64,000 bases of DNA, from positions 11,319 through 75,318 of the forward strand of contig JACKBM010000029.1 of NCBI GenBank assembly GCA_020634575.1. The letters run 5' to 3'. Shown piece after piece: positions 1 through 9,787 of the stretch. Position 1 is the stretch's first letter, and each line of letters opens with the position of its first letter. Source of the DNA: Ardenticatenales bacterium. Lineage in GTDB: Bacteria; Chloroflexota; Anaerolineae; Promineifilales; Promineifilaceae. Under the pieces are notes generated by a model, which was not told where the DNA came from, did not search any database, and worked only from the letters and a program-made list of their open reading frames with translations. Position numbers and translations under genes: made by a program.

Positions 1-220
1 TCCAGTAAACGCCGCAGGAGGACATGTACCGGCCGGAATAGATCGAGGCCCGCGACGGCCCGCACAGCGGCGCCTGGCAATAAACCCGGTCAAAGCGGAC
101 CCCTTGCCGGGCAATGCGGTCGATATTGGGTGTTTCCAGGTGGGGATGGCCGTAGCAGGAAAGGTAATCCCAGCGCAGCTGATCCGCCATAATGAAGAGA
201 ATGTTGGGGCGTGGCGTCAT
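1..220 (-). CDS. Sulfatase / alkaline-phosphatase-superfamily hydrolase, N-terminal fragment
   Basis: The 73 codons visible are the N-terminus of a formylglycine sulfatase or related phosphonate monoester hydrolase; the rest runs off the left edge. The reading opens with NILFIMADQLRWD, whose Asp13 is the expected metal ligand. It continues with TPNIDRIARQGVRFDRVY and reaches LCGPSRASIYSGRY. C53-G-P-S-R57 fits the C-x-P-S-R signature in which Cys is oxidised to formylglycine. No signal peptide is seen at this start, so a cytoplasmic enzyme is more likely than a secreted one. It starts 49 bp after the FAA-hydrolase gene on the same strand, so it is probably the third gene of that operon. The substrate (sulfate or phosphonate ester) cannot be told from this fragment. 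Confidence 0.85.
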   Translation of the reverse strand, partial: MTPRPNILFIMADQLRWDYLSCYGHPHLETPNIDRIARQGVRFDRVYCQAPLCGPSRASIYSGRYMSSCGVYW

Positions 221-269
221 AGATCTGGACTTTTTCGGTTGCAGCGTGGCTTCATTGATTCGATGTTTT

Positions 270-1157
270 TCAGGCAGCGGCAAAATGGTTGGTCAGCCGG
301 CCGACGCCATCGACTTCAACAGTGAACTCATCCCCATCCTTGAGCCAGACTGGCGGCTTGCGGGCAAAGCCAACCCCTTCCGGCGTCCCGGTCAGGATCA
401 CATCCCCCGGCAGCAGGGTGACAACCTGGGAAACATAATGAATGGTGAAGGCCACTGAGAAAAGCATCATATTGGTGTTGCTTTCCTGCATCAGCTCACC
501 ATTGAGGAAACCGCGAATGCCCAATGCCTGCACATCCGGCACCTCATCGCGCGTGACCAGGGCCGGCCCCAGCGGGCCAAAGCCGTCGATCATTTTGCCG
601 ATGGTAAACTGGGAGGTGCGCCGCTGCCAGGCCCGGTCGGTGACGTCGTTGGCTACCGTGTAACCGGCAACATATTCGAGCGCGTCAGCCTCCGAAACAT
701 TGCGGCAGCTTTTGCCAATGATGACTGCCAGCTCGGCTTCAAAGTCAACGTTATGGCAGACTTCTGGGATGAGGATAGTCTGCTGATGGCCGCTGAGCGA
801 GGTCATCGTTTTGTGGAAGAACATCGGGTAGTCTGGCGGGGCGGAACCGCCTTCGGCGGCGTGGGCAGCGTAGTTGCGGCCCAGAGCCAGGATCTTGCTG
901 GGCCGGGTGACCGGTGGGAGGTAAGTGATTTCGTTTTCCGGCACCGTGACCATGCCATTAACCTGGGAGAAATCCAGACTGGTAGCCGCCAGGGCCATGC
1001 CGGCATCGCCCATGTTGAGCAGGCTTTCCATGGTGAGCAGGGCGGCGGCAGTGTCGCCCATGCGGGCCCGGTGAATCCGGTTCAGGTCGTGCAACTGGCC
1101 ATCGACCAGGATGCCGACGGTAGCGGTGTTGTGATGAAGGTAGCTGACGAGTTTCAT
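270..1157 (-). CDS. Fumarylacetoacetate hydrolase (FAH) family protein
   Basis: This is a 295-residue member of the FAH superfamily, which holds C-C bond hydrolases, decarboxylases and isomerases acting on 2-oxo/enol acids made in aromatic catabolism. Family hallmarks are LGRNYAAHAAEGG near residues 92-104, the divalent-metal ligands in DFEAEL (E140, E142) and D171 of VANDVTD, and TGTPEGVG near residue 256. The start at 1157 is chosen because AAGGAG lies 11 bp upstream; an ATG three codons earlier sits only 2 bp from it. It is the second gene after an HpaB-type monooxygenase with a 35-bp gap. That context suggests action on a ring-cleavage product of a hydroxylated aromatic acid, as HpaG does in homoprotocatechuate degradation, but no ring-cleavage dioxygenase is in the window. 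Length and motifs are complete. Confidence 0.9.
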   Translation of the reverse strand: MKLVSYLHHNTATVGILVDGQLHDLNRIHRARMGDTAAALLTMESLLNMGDAGMALAATSLDFSQVNGMVTVPENEITYLPPVTRPSKILALGRNYAAHAAEGGSAPPDYPMFFHKTMTSLSGHQQTILIPEVCHNVDFEAELAVIIGKSCRNVSEADALEYVAGYTVANDVTDRAWQRRTSQFTIGKMIDGFGPLGPALVTRDEVPDVQALGIRGFLNGELMQESNTNMMLFSVAFTIHYVSQVVTLLPGDVILTGTPEGVGFARKPPVWLKDGDEFTVEVDGVGRLTNHFAAA

Positions 1158-1192
1158 AAACGGCATTACTCCTTGGACCGGCCGGTATTTTC

Positions 1193-2719
1193 TCAGGATT
1201 TGTATGGCGCCACACGCCATCCAGACAGATCATAATCATCCAGGCATTGGTTGACCAGCCCTTTGTAGCGATCCATGTCACCCCGCCCTTCAGCCCAGCG
1301 CAAGGCATCCAGGCGTTGCTGGTCCTGGTTCCCGGCGTAATTGCGCTCATACAGCGCATGGCGCCCGGCAAATTCAGAATAGAGGGCATCCCAGATCAGT
1401 TTGAACAGTTTGATGCGATCAGGCGCGGCCAAACCGGTGCCCCGATAATATTGGGCCACAAGTGGGGCCAGCTCCGGCTGCTGCAAATCCCGAAATGATG
1501 AGACAGTATATATTGGTCCGCCAGCGAGCGTCGTCTCAAAAATCTCGCGGACGCGCTGCCAGAGATTGGTGGCGAATATCCGGGTAGCCGCCGCTGTCTG
1601 CAGGCGCGGGATGGCCGTGCCGCCAACGCCTTCTTCGGGATCCAGGGCCATCGCTGTGGTCAGCGCCCAGAGCTGTTCACGCAGCCCCACCATCTCACCG
1701 ACCGCCGCCTGGACACCACGAAAATCCGCCGTGCCGGCACTCTCAGCCCCCATCGCCAACAGACCAATGCAAAATTCCAGCTTGATGGAGAGCCGCACCG
1801 CCGACTGCAGGTTAAAGCGATTGAAGAAGCCTGACGCCGCGTAGAACTGTTTCGCTTTTTCGACGTCCCGGTAGACCAGTACATTTTCCCAGGGGACAAA
1901 GCAGTTGTCGAAGACCATCACCGCGTCATTTTCGTCGTAACGGCTACTTAGCGGCGCATCAAAGGGGCTGGTCGCTTTGTGTTCATACGATGGCCGGCTA
2001 ATCAGCTTGAGGCCGGGCGCGTTGGTATCAACCAAAAAGACCAGCGCCATGTCCTCGTCCCGCCCTACCTGCATCCGCGCTGCGGTACCGCTGTTCATGG
2101 CCACGAAGGTGGCGTGGGTCAGCGCCGAACCAGTGGCCACCATCTTGGCGCCGCTGACATAGATTCCCTTGTCATCGTCCCGGTCCAGCGAAAGATAAAC
2201 ATCACGAACATTGATGCGCGGCTGATTGCGGTCGACCGGCGGATCAATCAGGACATGGTTAAGAAACAGACATTTGGCGGCGTATTTTTTGTACCAGGCC
2301 AGGGCGTTGGCGCCGTAGGGATCGTAGGTGTGGTGTCCTTCGGCCAGCTGAGCCATAAAGGCGGCTTTATAATCCATCGTCCGGCCCAGCCAACCGTAAT
2401 TCATCCGCTGCCAGATGGCGATGGCGTCGCGCGCCGCCAGGAGTTCTGCCGCCGAATAGCTGGGGGCGAAAAACTTGTGCGTGCGGATGCCAAAGCGGTC
2501 AACCAGGGTGAGGGCGTCACGGGTTTCCGGCCGGTGCAGCGCATCATACATCGCCGCAATTGAGCGGGCCGCGTTACGGTAGGCCGGATGCTCGGTCACT
2601 TTGGCGATGCGTTCGCCGTCATACCAGACCTCCCGGCCATCGTCCAATGAATCCAGGAACGCCTGACCATCCAGCATCTCATCCACAACAGGTTCAGGTG
2701 ACGGTGCCGCACTGTGCAT
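1193..2719 (-). CDS. 4-hydroxyphenylacetate 3-monooxygenase-type oxygenase component (HpaB family)
   Basis: This is a 508-residue FADH2-dependent aromatic hydroxylase of the HpaB/PvcC family, which hydroxylates phenols ortho to the OH using reduced flavin from a separate reductase. Seen are the N-terminal block with VWYDGERI and HPAYRNAARSIAAMYD, the central KMVATGSALTH segment, NCFVPWENVLVYRD, and the C-terminal helical part with LAGGPIYTVSSF. The start at 2719 follows GAGGAG by 4 bp; an upstream in-frame reading to 2791 has no ribosome site. It probably leads the operon with the FAH protein and the sulfatase, and is divergent from a hybrid histidine kinase that could regulate it, though nothing in the sequence proves this. 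An HpaC-type flavin reductase that could serve as partner lies at 23064-23549. The true phenolic substrate is not determined. Confidence 0.9.
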   Translation of the reverse strand: MHSAAPSPEPVVDEMLDGQAFLDSLDDGREVWYDGERIAKVTEHPAYRNAARSIAAMYDALHRPETRDALTLVDRFGIRTHKFFAPSYSAAELLAARDAIAIWQRMNYGWLGRTMDYKAAFMAQLAEGHHTYDPYGANALAWYKKYAAKCLFLNHVLIDPPVDRNQPRINVRDVYLSLDRDDDKGIYVSGAKMVATGSALTHATFVAMNSGTAARMQVGRDEDMALVFLVDTNAPGLKLISRPSYEHKATSPFDAPLSSRYDENDAVMVFDNCFVPWENVLVYRDVEKAKQFYAASGFFNRFNLQSAVRLSIKLEFCIGLLAMGAESAGTADFRGVQAAVGEMVGLREQLWALTTAMALDPEEGVGGTAIPRLQTAAATRIFATNLWQRVREIFETTLAGGPIYTVSSFRDLQQPELAPLVAQYYRGTGLAAPDRIKLFKLIWDALYSEFAGRHALYERNYAGNQDQQRLDALRWAEGRGDMDRYKGLVNQCLDDYDLSGWRVAPYKS

Positions 2720-2849
2720 AGTTCTCCTCAGGCTCAACTTTGTGGTGTTAGCCCCATAACTATAGCCAATCGGCCGCCAAACGCCGACCACTGCGTAGAA
2801 ACACCTAGCCTGATTTGCCTACAGTCAACGGCAATAACGGTCTGTTAAG

Positions 2850-4710
<1,861 letters not shown>

Positions 4711-4712
<2 letters not shown>

Positions 4713-4747
4713 GGGGTTGGTCAACCCGACGGGTTAGCGGACCCCTC
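4711..4747. repeat. Single copy of the ACCCGWCGGGT palindrome bracketed by GAGGGGT / ACCCCTC
   Basis: The 11-nt palindrome ACCCGACGGGT (4724-4734) sits between GAGGGGT (4711-4717) and its exact inverse ACCCCTC (4741-4747), in the short gap between the kinase stop and the IDO gene. The same unit occurs three times at 40440-40482 and six times at 59647-59733, so this looks like the minimal form of an expandable intergenic element. Confidence 0.75.
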
Positions 4748-4783
4748 ATCGCCGTTCGGCCGCCAACGCCGTAAAATAGGCGG

Positions 4784-5923
4784 ATGAAATCCCAATCCCT
4801 GGACCTCAGCCGCGGCTTCCTACCGCCCATCGACCCGCTCTGGCAACTGCCGGAGCCATTTGCCGCCTGGGAAGAGGCCGGCAACCTCCTGTCCAAACTG
4901 GTGCTGACGCCCCGCCTCCGGCCGGTTGTCGACGCCTTACCCCCCTTTCCCGCCGACCAGCTCCAGGATGAACGGGAACTGGAACGGGCCATGACGCTGC
5001 TGAGCTACCTGGCCAACCTCTATCTCTGGGCGCCCGATCAGCCGGTTGTCAACGCCCTGCCCCGCGAGCTGGCCCGCGGCTGGTATGACGTCAGCCAGCG
5101 GCTGGATCGGCCGCCCGCCCTGACCTACGCCTCCCAATCGCTCTACAACTGGCGCCGCCTGGACCCGGAAGGCCCGGTAGCTGTCGACAATATCATCATG
5201 AAGCAGACCTTTGTGGGCAGCATGGATGAGGTCTGGTTTGTCACCCTGCACATCAACATTGAGGCAGCGGCGGCGCCTGCTCTGCAACTGCTCTGGCCAA
5301 CCCTGGCAGCCGTGGCTGACCACGATGATGAGCAGATCATCGCCAACCTGGCGGTGATAGCCGGGGCACTGAACCAGATGCAGACACTGCTGGAGCGGAT
5401 GCCGGAGCGCTGCGAGCCATTCATCTACTATCATCGGGTACGGCCATTTATGTTTGGCTGGCGGGATAATCCGTTGTTGCCGGACGGATTGATTTACAGC
5501 GGGGTTGAGGCGTGGGGGGACCGGCCGGTCCAGTTCCGCGGCGAGACCGGCGCCCAGAGCTCCATCGTCCCTGCCCTGGACGCTTTCCTGGGCATCAGCC
5601 ATGAGTTCGACGAAATGCGGGCCTACCTGCTGGAAATGCGCGATTACATGCCGGCGCCCCACCGCCAGCTTATTCTGGATCTGGAGTCAGCCAGTACTCT
5701 CCGCGCCTACGTCAGTGATCGCCACAACTCGTTACTACGCGAAGCCTACAACGGGACGATTCAGGCTCTGGGGGCTTTTCGCCGGCTGCATATTGAGTTC
5801 GCCGCCCGCTACATCATCGCCCCGGCCAAAGGCGCCGCCGCCGGCGAGGTCGGTACCGGCGGCACCCCCTTCACCGTCTACCTCAAAAAGCACATCCGCG
5901 AAACGGAGCGGCACCTGCTATAG
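4784..5923 (+). CDS. Indoleamine 2,3-dioxygenase (heme dioxygenase)
   Basis: This 379-residue protein is a bacterial homologue of indoleamine 2,3-dioxygenase, the heme enzyme that opens the indole ring of L-tryptophan to N-formylkynurenine. Family marks are the small-residue block GETGAQSSIVPALDAFLGI (the G-x-x-x-x-QS signature region), the C-terminal LHIEFAARYI in which H336 is the expected proximal heme ligand, and the following GEVGTGGTPFTVYLKKH, matching the conserved TGGT loop. The length is normal for the family. It stands alone on the plus strand after the kinase and is closed by a palindromic terminator-like element. A kynureninase is not seen; the nearest kynurenine-formamidase-like protein is the duplicated cyclase at 50431-52104. 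It could feed tryptophan degradation or NAD synthesis. Confidence 0.9.
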   Translation: MKSQSLDLSRGFLPPIDPLWQLPEPFAAWEEAGNLLSKLVLTPRLRPVVDALPPFPADQLQDERELERAMTLLSYLANLYLWAPDQPVVNALPRELARGWYDVSQRLDRPPALTYASQSLYNWRRLDPEGPVAVDNIIMKQTFVGSMDEVWFVTLHINIEAAAAPALQLLWPTLAAVADHDDEQIIANLAVIAGALNQMQTLLERMPERCEPFIYYHRVRPFMFGWRDNPLLPDGLIYSGVEAWGDRPVQFRGETGAQSSIVPALDAFLGISHEFDEMRAYLLEMRDYMPAPHRQLILDLESASTLRAYVSDRHNSLLREAYNGTIQALGAFRRLHIEFAARYIIAPAKGAAAGEVGTGGTPFTVYLKKHIRETERHLL

Positions 5924-5929
5924 GAATCG

Positions 5930-5994
5930 GCCGCGAATGACGCGAATTTTCGCGAAAACCATTAGCGAGAATTCGCGCCATTCGCGGCTTTTTT
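5930..5994 (+). terminator. Palindromic repeat acting as convergent terminator
   Basis: Imperfect inverted repeat GCCGCGAATGACGCG... / ...CGCGCCATTCGCGGC followed by six T (5989-5994), lying between the IDO stop and the end of the convergent DUF3891 gene. The arms contain an internal direct unit CGCGAAT repeated about every 10 nt. A close relative lies at 62316-62376, so this is a member of a dispersed repeat family that also has terminator form. Confidence 0.7.
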
Positions 5995-5998
5995 CTCT

Positions 5999-6664
5999 TT
6001 ACCCGCAGATGTGATAAGGGACAAGGTGGGGCACAAGCTTATCTGGGTAGCCCGCCGCGTCGTAGCCGATCAGGGTGCCGGCGATGTAGGGGACGCTGAA
6101 GGGCCAGGGCGAAACAATCACCCGGCCATCGCCGGTCACTTCCAGGGTCACCTCAAGCGTCTCGTCACGACCAACCCGGCTGCCGACCGCGTAAGTGCGC
6201 TGGCGGGGCTCCTCGAAGCAGAAGAAAAAGGAGATGTTGTCGCAAAGACGGGTTATTTGATCAGCCCAGGCAAAATCGGCCCGGCTAAATCCGGTCGCGG
6301 GCAGCAGCGCCACAATTTCCGCCTCGAGTTGGGCCATCAACGCCTGGCGCTCCTCGCTGGGATTGATGGATAGAAGCCGCTGTAAATGCAGTTTGATGAT
6401 GATGTCCGTGACGGGGTCGCCCCACTCAGCGGCCATGCCCTCTTTGGTGATGGCGAGCCAGTCCGCTTCCGGGGCGCCGATGATGGCCAGGGTATCCAGC
6501 TCAGGATAGTGCCAGTCATGAAAAGCGACGCCGCGCCGGAATGGTTCCCAGGGGAGAACCGGCCGGTCAAATTGGCTGTTGCCCCAGAACAGCGCCAACT
6601 GCGCGACCAGGCGCAGATGCTCCCGCTGTGAAATAATTAACTCCCTTTTTCGTGATGGAAACAT
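5999..6664 (-). CDS. DUF3891 family protein
   Basis: This 221-residue protein resembles the DUF3891 family, whose members share an early Gln-x-His block (ISQREHLRLVAQLALFWGN here) and a later HDW/HDDGW-like motif (VAFHDWHYPELD here, residues 48-59). Spaced His/Asp residues suggest a metal-binding, HD-like fold, but that is inference; no activity is established for the family as far as I know. No signal peptide or membrane segment is seen. The start at 6664 has GGAG 8 bp upstream. It is divergent from the lipoprotein gene starting at 6689, with only 24 bp between the start codons, so the promoters must lie inside the opposite genes or overlap heavily. It converges on the IDO gene with a palindromic terminator between. 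Confidence 0.65.
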   Translation of the reverse strand: MFPSRKRELIISQREHLRLVAQLALFWGNSQFDRPVLPWEPFRRGVAFHDWHYPELDTLAIIGAPEADWLAITKEGMAAEWGDPVTDIIIKLHLQRLLSINPSEERQALMAQLEAEIVALLPATGFSRADFAWADQITRLCDNISFFFCFEEPRQRTYAVGSRVGRDETLEVTLEVTGDGRVIVSPWPFSVPYIAGTLIGYDAAGYPDKLVPHLVPYHICG

Positions 6665-6688
6665 ATCATTTACTCCAGATTGAACCCT

Positions 6689-8104
6689 ATGAAAAATACC
6701 CTAACTCCCGGCCGGCGCCAAAAGCTCTGGCTCCTTATCCCGCTGTTGGCCACCTTGCTCGCCTGTGCCCTCTCGGCCCCGGCTGACGATGGCAGTACGC
6801 CCACCGCGCCGGCAGCGCTGCCCAGCCTGGCGGCAACTACCCCCGCCGAACCGACCGAGCCGCCGCCGACGGCAACCGTCAGCCCAACCGCGACCAGCCT
6901 GCCCGTCACGGCCACAGCGCCGCCAACCGAAACCCCGTTGACCAGCACCTATGACAAGTTCTCCCTCTGGGTGGATGGGCCCCATCTGCGTGGCGCCAAC
7001 ATTTATCAGCGGCGGGTTTATCCGGAGCTGGACGGCGACTCATTTGGCCCCGGCCCCGTCGGCCCACCCTTTACCGAGACCGATTTCACCACCCTGGCCA
7101 GCCTGGGTGCCAATGTTGTCCATATCTCCCATCCCGGCCTCTTTAGCGAAAATGCGCCCTACGAGCTGGATGAGGCCATGCAGGCCAATCTCGACCAGCT
7201 TCTCGACTGGATCTACGCCGCTGATATGTTCGCCGTCATCGGCTTCCGCACCGGCCCGGGCCGCAGCGAATTTACCTTTTTCCATGGCGAAGAAGGCAGC
7301 TGGTTTGACGAGAGCTACTTCAATGAACAGGTCTGGGTCGATGCCGATGCCCAGGCAGCCTGGGCTGAGATGTGGCGTCACACAGCGGCGCGTTATGCCG
7401 GCCACCCCGCCGTCGTCGGCTATGAGCTGATGATCGAGCCGAACAGCCATGCGGTCTGGCTGGATGAGTGGGACCCGGAACGCTTTTATGCCGACCATAG
7501 CGGATCACTATACGATTGGAATCCACTGGCGGCCCAGATCAGCACGGCGGTCCGTGAAGTAGACGTCGAAACGCCAATTCTGATCGGCGGAATGGCCTAC
7601 AGCAGTGCCGCCTGGCTGCCGTACCTGGAACCCACGGGTGATCCGCGCACGGTCTACGTCGTGCACCAATACGCGCCGTTTGCCTATACCCATCAGGAGC
7701 CGGGTAGCACGGCCTTCACCTTCCCCGGCCAGGTGGACGAGAACGGCGACGGCCAGCCCGAGCCATTTGATATCTCCTGGCTGCTGGCGCTGTTTGATCA
7801 GATCAATTTGTTCCGCATTCGCACCGGCGCACCGGTAGCCGTCAGCGAATATGGGATCGTGCGCTGGGCGGCGGATGGCCCCGCTTTCCTGGTCCAACAG
7901 CAAAACCTGATGGAGCAGTATGGCCTCAACTACGCCATCTGGTCCTGGAGCTCCAGCTGGGGGTTAACGCAAGGGTACGATGGCTTCATCTACCGCTTTG
8001 GCCCTGACCCTGAGAATCACCAGGTTATGCCCGACAACGAGCTAACCGTCGCTTTGCGCGTGGTCTGGCTGCAAAACGAAAAGCGCCCCTCCACCATGGA
8101 ATAG
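6689..8104 (+). CDS. Lipoprotein glycoside hydrolase, GH5-like (cellulase/mannanase fold)
   Basis: This is a 471-residue secreted lipoprotein. It has a signal peptide ending in LLATLLAC (lipidated Cys near residue 26), a Thr/Pro-rich linker to about residue 85, then a (beta/alpha)8 glycosidase domain. It begins with RGANIYQRRV and contains LGANVVHISHPG, YELMIEPN with candidate acid/base E250, VVHQYAPF, and VSEYGI with candidate nucleophile E387. These match the GH5 layout, but the Asn that normally precedes the acid/base is Ile here (M-I-E-P instead of x-N-E-P). The ATG at 6689 is preferred to a TTG three codons earlier. It probably acts on a beta-glycan at the cell surface. The missing Asn could mean altered activity or a related GH family. 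Confidence 0.8.
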   Translation: MKNTLTPGRRQKLWLLIPLLATLLACALSAPADDGSTPTAPAALPSLAATTPAEPTEPPPTATVSPTATSLPVTATAPPTETPLTSTYDKFSLWVDGPHLRGANIYQRRVYPELDGDSFGPGPVGPPFTETDFTTLASLGANVVHISHPGLFSENAPYELDEAMQANLDQLLDWIYAADMFAVIGFRTGPGRSEFTFFHGEEGSWFDESYFNEQVWVDADAQAAWAEMWRHTAARYAGHPAVVGYELMIEPNSHAVWLDEWDPERFYADHSGSLYDWNPLAAQISTAVREVDVETPILIGGMAYSSAAWLPYLEPTGDPRTVYVVHQYAPFAYTHQEPGSTAFTFPGQVDENGDGQPEPFDISWLLALFDQINLFRIRTGAPVAVSEYGIVRWAADGPAFLVQQQNLMEQYGLNYAIWSWSSSWGLTQGYDGFIYRFGPDPENHQVMPDNELTVALRVVWLQNEKRPSTME

Positions 8105-8108
8105 AGAG

Positions 8109-8756
8109 TCAGGTTGTCGGTTTCGCCAGCTGAAAGGCGTCAGCCACCACAGCCGCCGTGGCCGCAATGTTCAGATCTCCGGCCACCGGACGCACGGGAA
8201 AGCCACAATTTGCCGCTTCAGTGGCCAGCCAGCGGCCATAGGCCACGTCGCGGGCCATCCAGTTGGCAAACGCCTGCTCCGGTTCCCGGCACTGGTCCAG
8301 TATCCCCTGAACCCAGGGACGCTGAGCATACATCGTTTTCTGAAATGCTGGCGTTGGCACGAGATAGAACGTGTGCTTCGGTTCGATGGCCAGGCTCGCG
8401 AGCAGCGCCGGCAGCAGGCCGGCGCCCTCCACGAGCACCGGCCGGTCGCCCGCCAGCGCCCCCAAATCGGCCAAAAGCAGCGGAAACTCCTCGCGATAAA
8501 TGGCGATGACACGCGCCACCAGCTCCGGCACCGGCCGGAGCCAGATCTCGTCCCAACTCATTTGCCCCAACTGATGGAGGGTGGGTTGACCGGCCGGTGT
8601 GGCCGCCGCCTGGTGAGCCGGAAAATGGTCATCACAGGCGTACAACGCCAGTCCATACTGCTCAGCCAGTAACGCCGCGACCGAGCTTTTGCCGGAGCAA
8701 GGCGAGCCACCAAGCCAATAAATTCGTTCCGTGTAAACTGCTTGCGACCGACCCAT
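8109..8756 (-). CDS. P-loop NTPase, small-molecule kinase-like
   Basis: This 215-residue cytoplasmic protein opens with RIYWLGGSPCSGKSSVAALLAEQYG, a Walker A loop (residues 16-24) of the type found in shikimate/gluconate/cytidylate kinase-like folds. It then has YACDDHFPAHQ, a possible substrate-binding or DxD-like segment, and RPVLVEGAGLLPALL, which looks like a Walker-B strand. The start at 8756 is chosen for CTGGAG 6 bp upstream; the reading five codons longer uses GTG without a site. The length is that of a single-domain kinase. The phosphoryl acceptor cannot be named from sequence alone. It converges on the GH5-like lipoprotein with a 4-bp gap and is divergent from the next lipoprotein. 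Confidence 0.7.
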   Translation of the reverse strand: MGRSQAVYTERIYWLGGSPCSGKSSVAALLAEQYGLALYACDDHFPAHQAAATPAGQPTLHQLGQMSWDEIWLRPVPELVARVIAIYREEFPLLLADLGALAGDRPVLVEGAGLLPALLASLAIEPKHTFYLVPTPAFQKTMYAQRPWVQGILDQCREPEQAFANWMARDVAYGRWLATEAANCGFPVRPVAGDLNIAATAAVVADAFQLAKPTT

Positions 8757-8906
8757 CTGCTTCTCCAGCACGCATTGGCGTACGCCTGAAATACGGTTAT
8801 GCTATGCGCACCATCAGTTTCCAGCTGCGGCAAGCTGTGACGCGTTCAGCCAGGCCGCCCATTGTAAACCGTGCCAACCCACCACCCCAAACCCGAAGGA
8901 GGGAAA

Positions 8907-9725
8907 ATGCCACGCAAGATCGTTGTAGGGACGCTGTTTGTTCTGCTTTTGGCCGCGCTTGCCTGCGGCCAGGCGCCACCCCCAATCGTTGTCACCCAGG
9001 TCGTGCTCAATGTTGTTACCGCTGAAGTCACCCGGCAGATTACTGAACATATCACCGCCGAGCCTGTTGTCGTGACGCGAGAACTGCAAATCACTCGTCT
9101 TGTTGAGATAACCGCAACGCCTTCGAACACACCGCCGCCTACGCCCACTTTCCCGCCGCTCACAGACTTCCTGTACCATACCTTTGATACGCCGGCCGAA
9201 TGGGTGTTGCCAGACAGTTCACCCACCAAAGTTGAAGACGGTGTCTTCAAGATGAGCCTGGGCCAGGCGGATGATGTGTACTGGACCTGGGCGGAGGGCG
9301 AGTACAGCGCCGGCTTTTACAGCCTCAGCGTCACCCAACTTAGCGGTGATACCGACGTCGCCTACGGGCTGGCATTTGGCGTGAACGAACGGGGTGATGA
9401 AATGTATCTATTCCTGCTGCACGCCAACGGCTACTATGCCATCGCCCATTGCCGGCGCAATTGCCAGACCTGGCGGTTTCTGAACGAAACAGGCGACTGG
9501 ACAGCCCATCCTGACATCGAGCCCGGCCTGGACATCACACATAACCTGAGGATTGAAATGGAGGAAGACGGGCTCACCAGTTTTTATTATGGCGAAACGC
9601 AATTGGAATCGCTTGATCTACAGTCGTTCACGCCGGGCGGTGCCGGCATGTACATCCAGACATTTTCAGGTGAACAGGCGACCGTTGCCTATGATAATCT
9701 CTTTTACGCCCCGTCGCGCGAATAG
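8907..9725 (+). CDS. Secreted lipoprotein with a beta-sandwich (LamG-like) domain
   Basis: This 272-residue protein starts at ATG 8907 behind GGAGGG; an upstream in-frame reading lacks a site. A signal peptide ends at LLAALACG (lipobox Cys near residue 20). Next is a linker rich in Val, Thr and Pro with TxxVVVTRE-type repeats that may form a short coiled coil. From about residue 90 there is a domain with FDTPAEWVLPDSS, YGLAFGVNERGDEMYLFLLHANGYYAIAHC and the closing VAYDNLFY, a pattern typical of LamG/concanavalin-like or 3-keto-disaccharide-hydrolase-like beta-sandwiches. Two Cys (in HCRRNCQTW) may form a disulfide. No catalytic residues are recognised, so surface ligand binding is the best guess. 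It is a single gene without an obvious operon partner. Confidence 0.6.
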   Translation: MPRKIVVGTLFVLLLAALACGQAPPPIVVTQVVLNVVTAEVTRQITEHITAEPVVVTRELQITRLVEITATPSNTPPPTPTFPPLTDFLYHTFDTPAEWVLPDSSPTKVEDGVFKMSLGQADDVYWTWAEGEYSAGFYSLSVTQLSGDTDVAYGLAFGVNERGDEMYLFLLHANGYYAIAHCRRNCQTWRFLNETGDWTAHPDIEPGLDITHNLRIEMEEDGLTSFYYGETQLESLDLQSFTPGGAGMYIQTFSGEQATVAYDNLFYAPSRE

Positions 9726-9787
9726 GCGGAAAGCGGGATGTGACGGATAATCGGCCTGGTTAGCCAGCCGGCTGGCCCAGGAGCATC

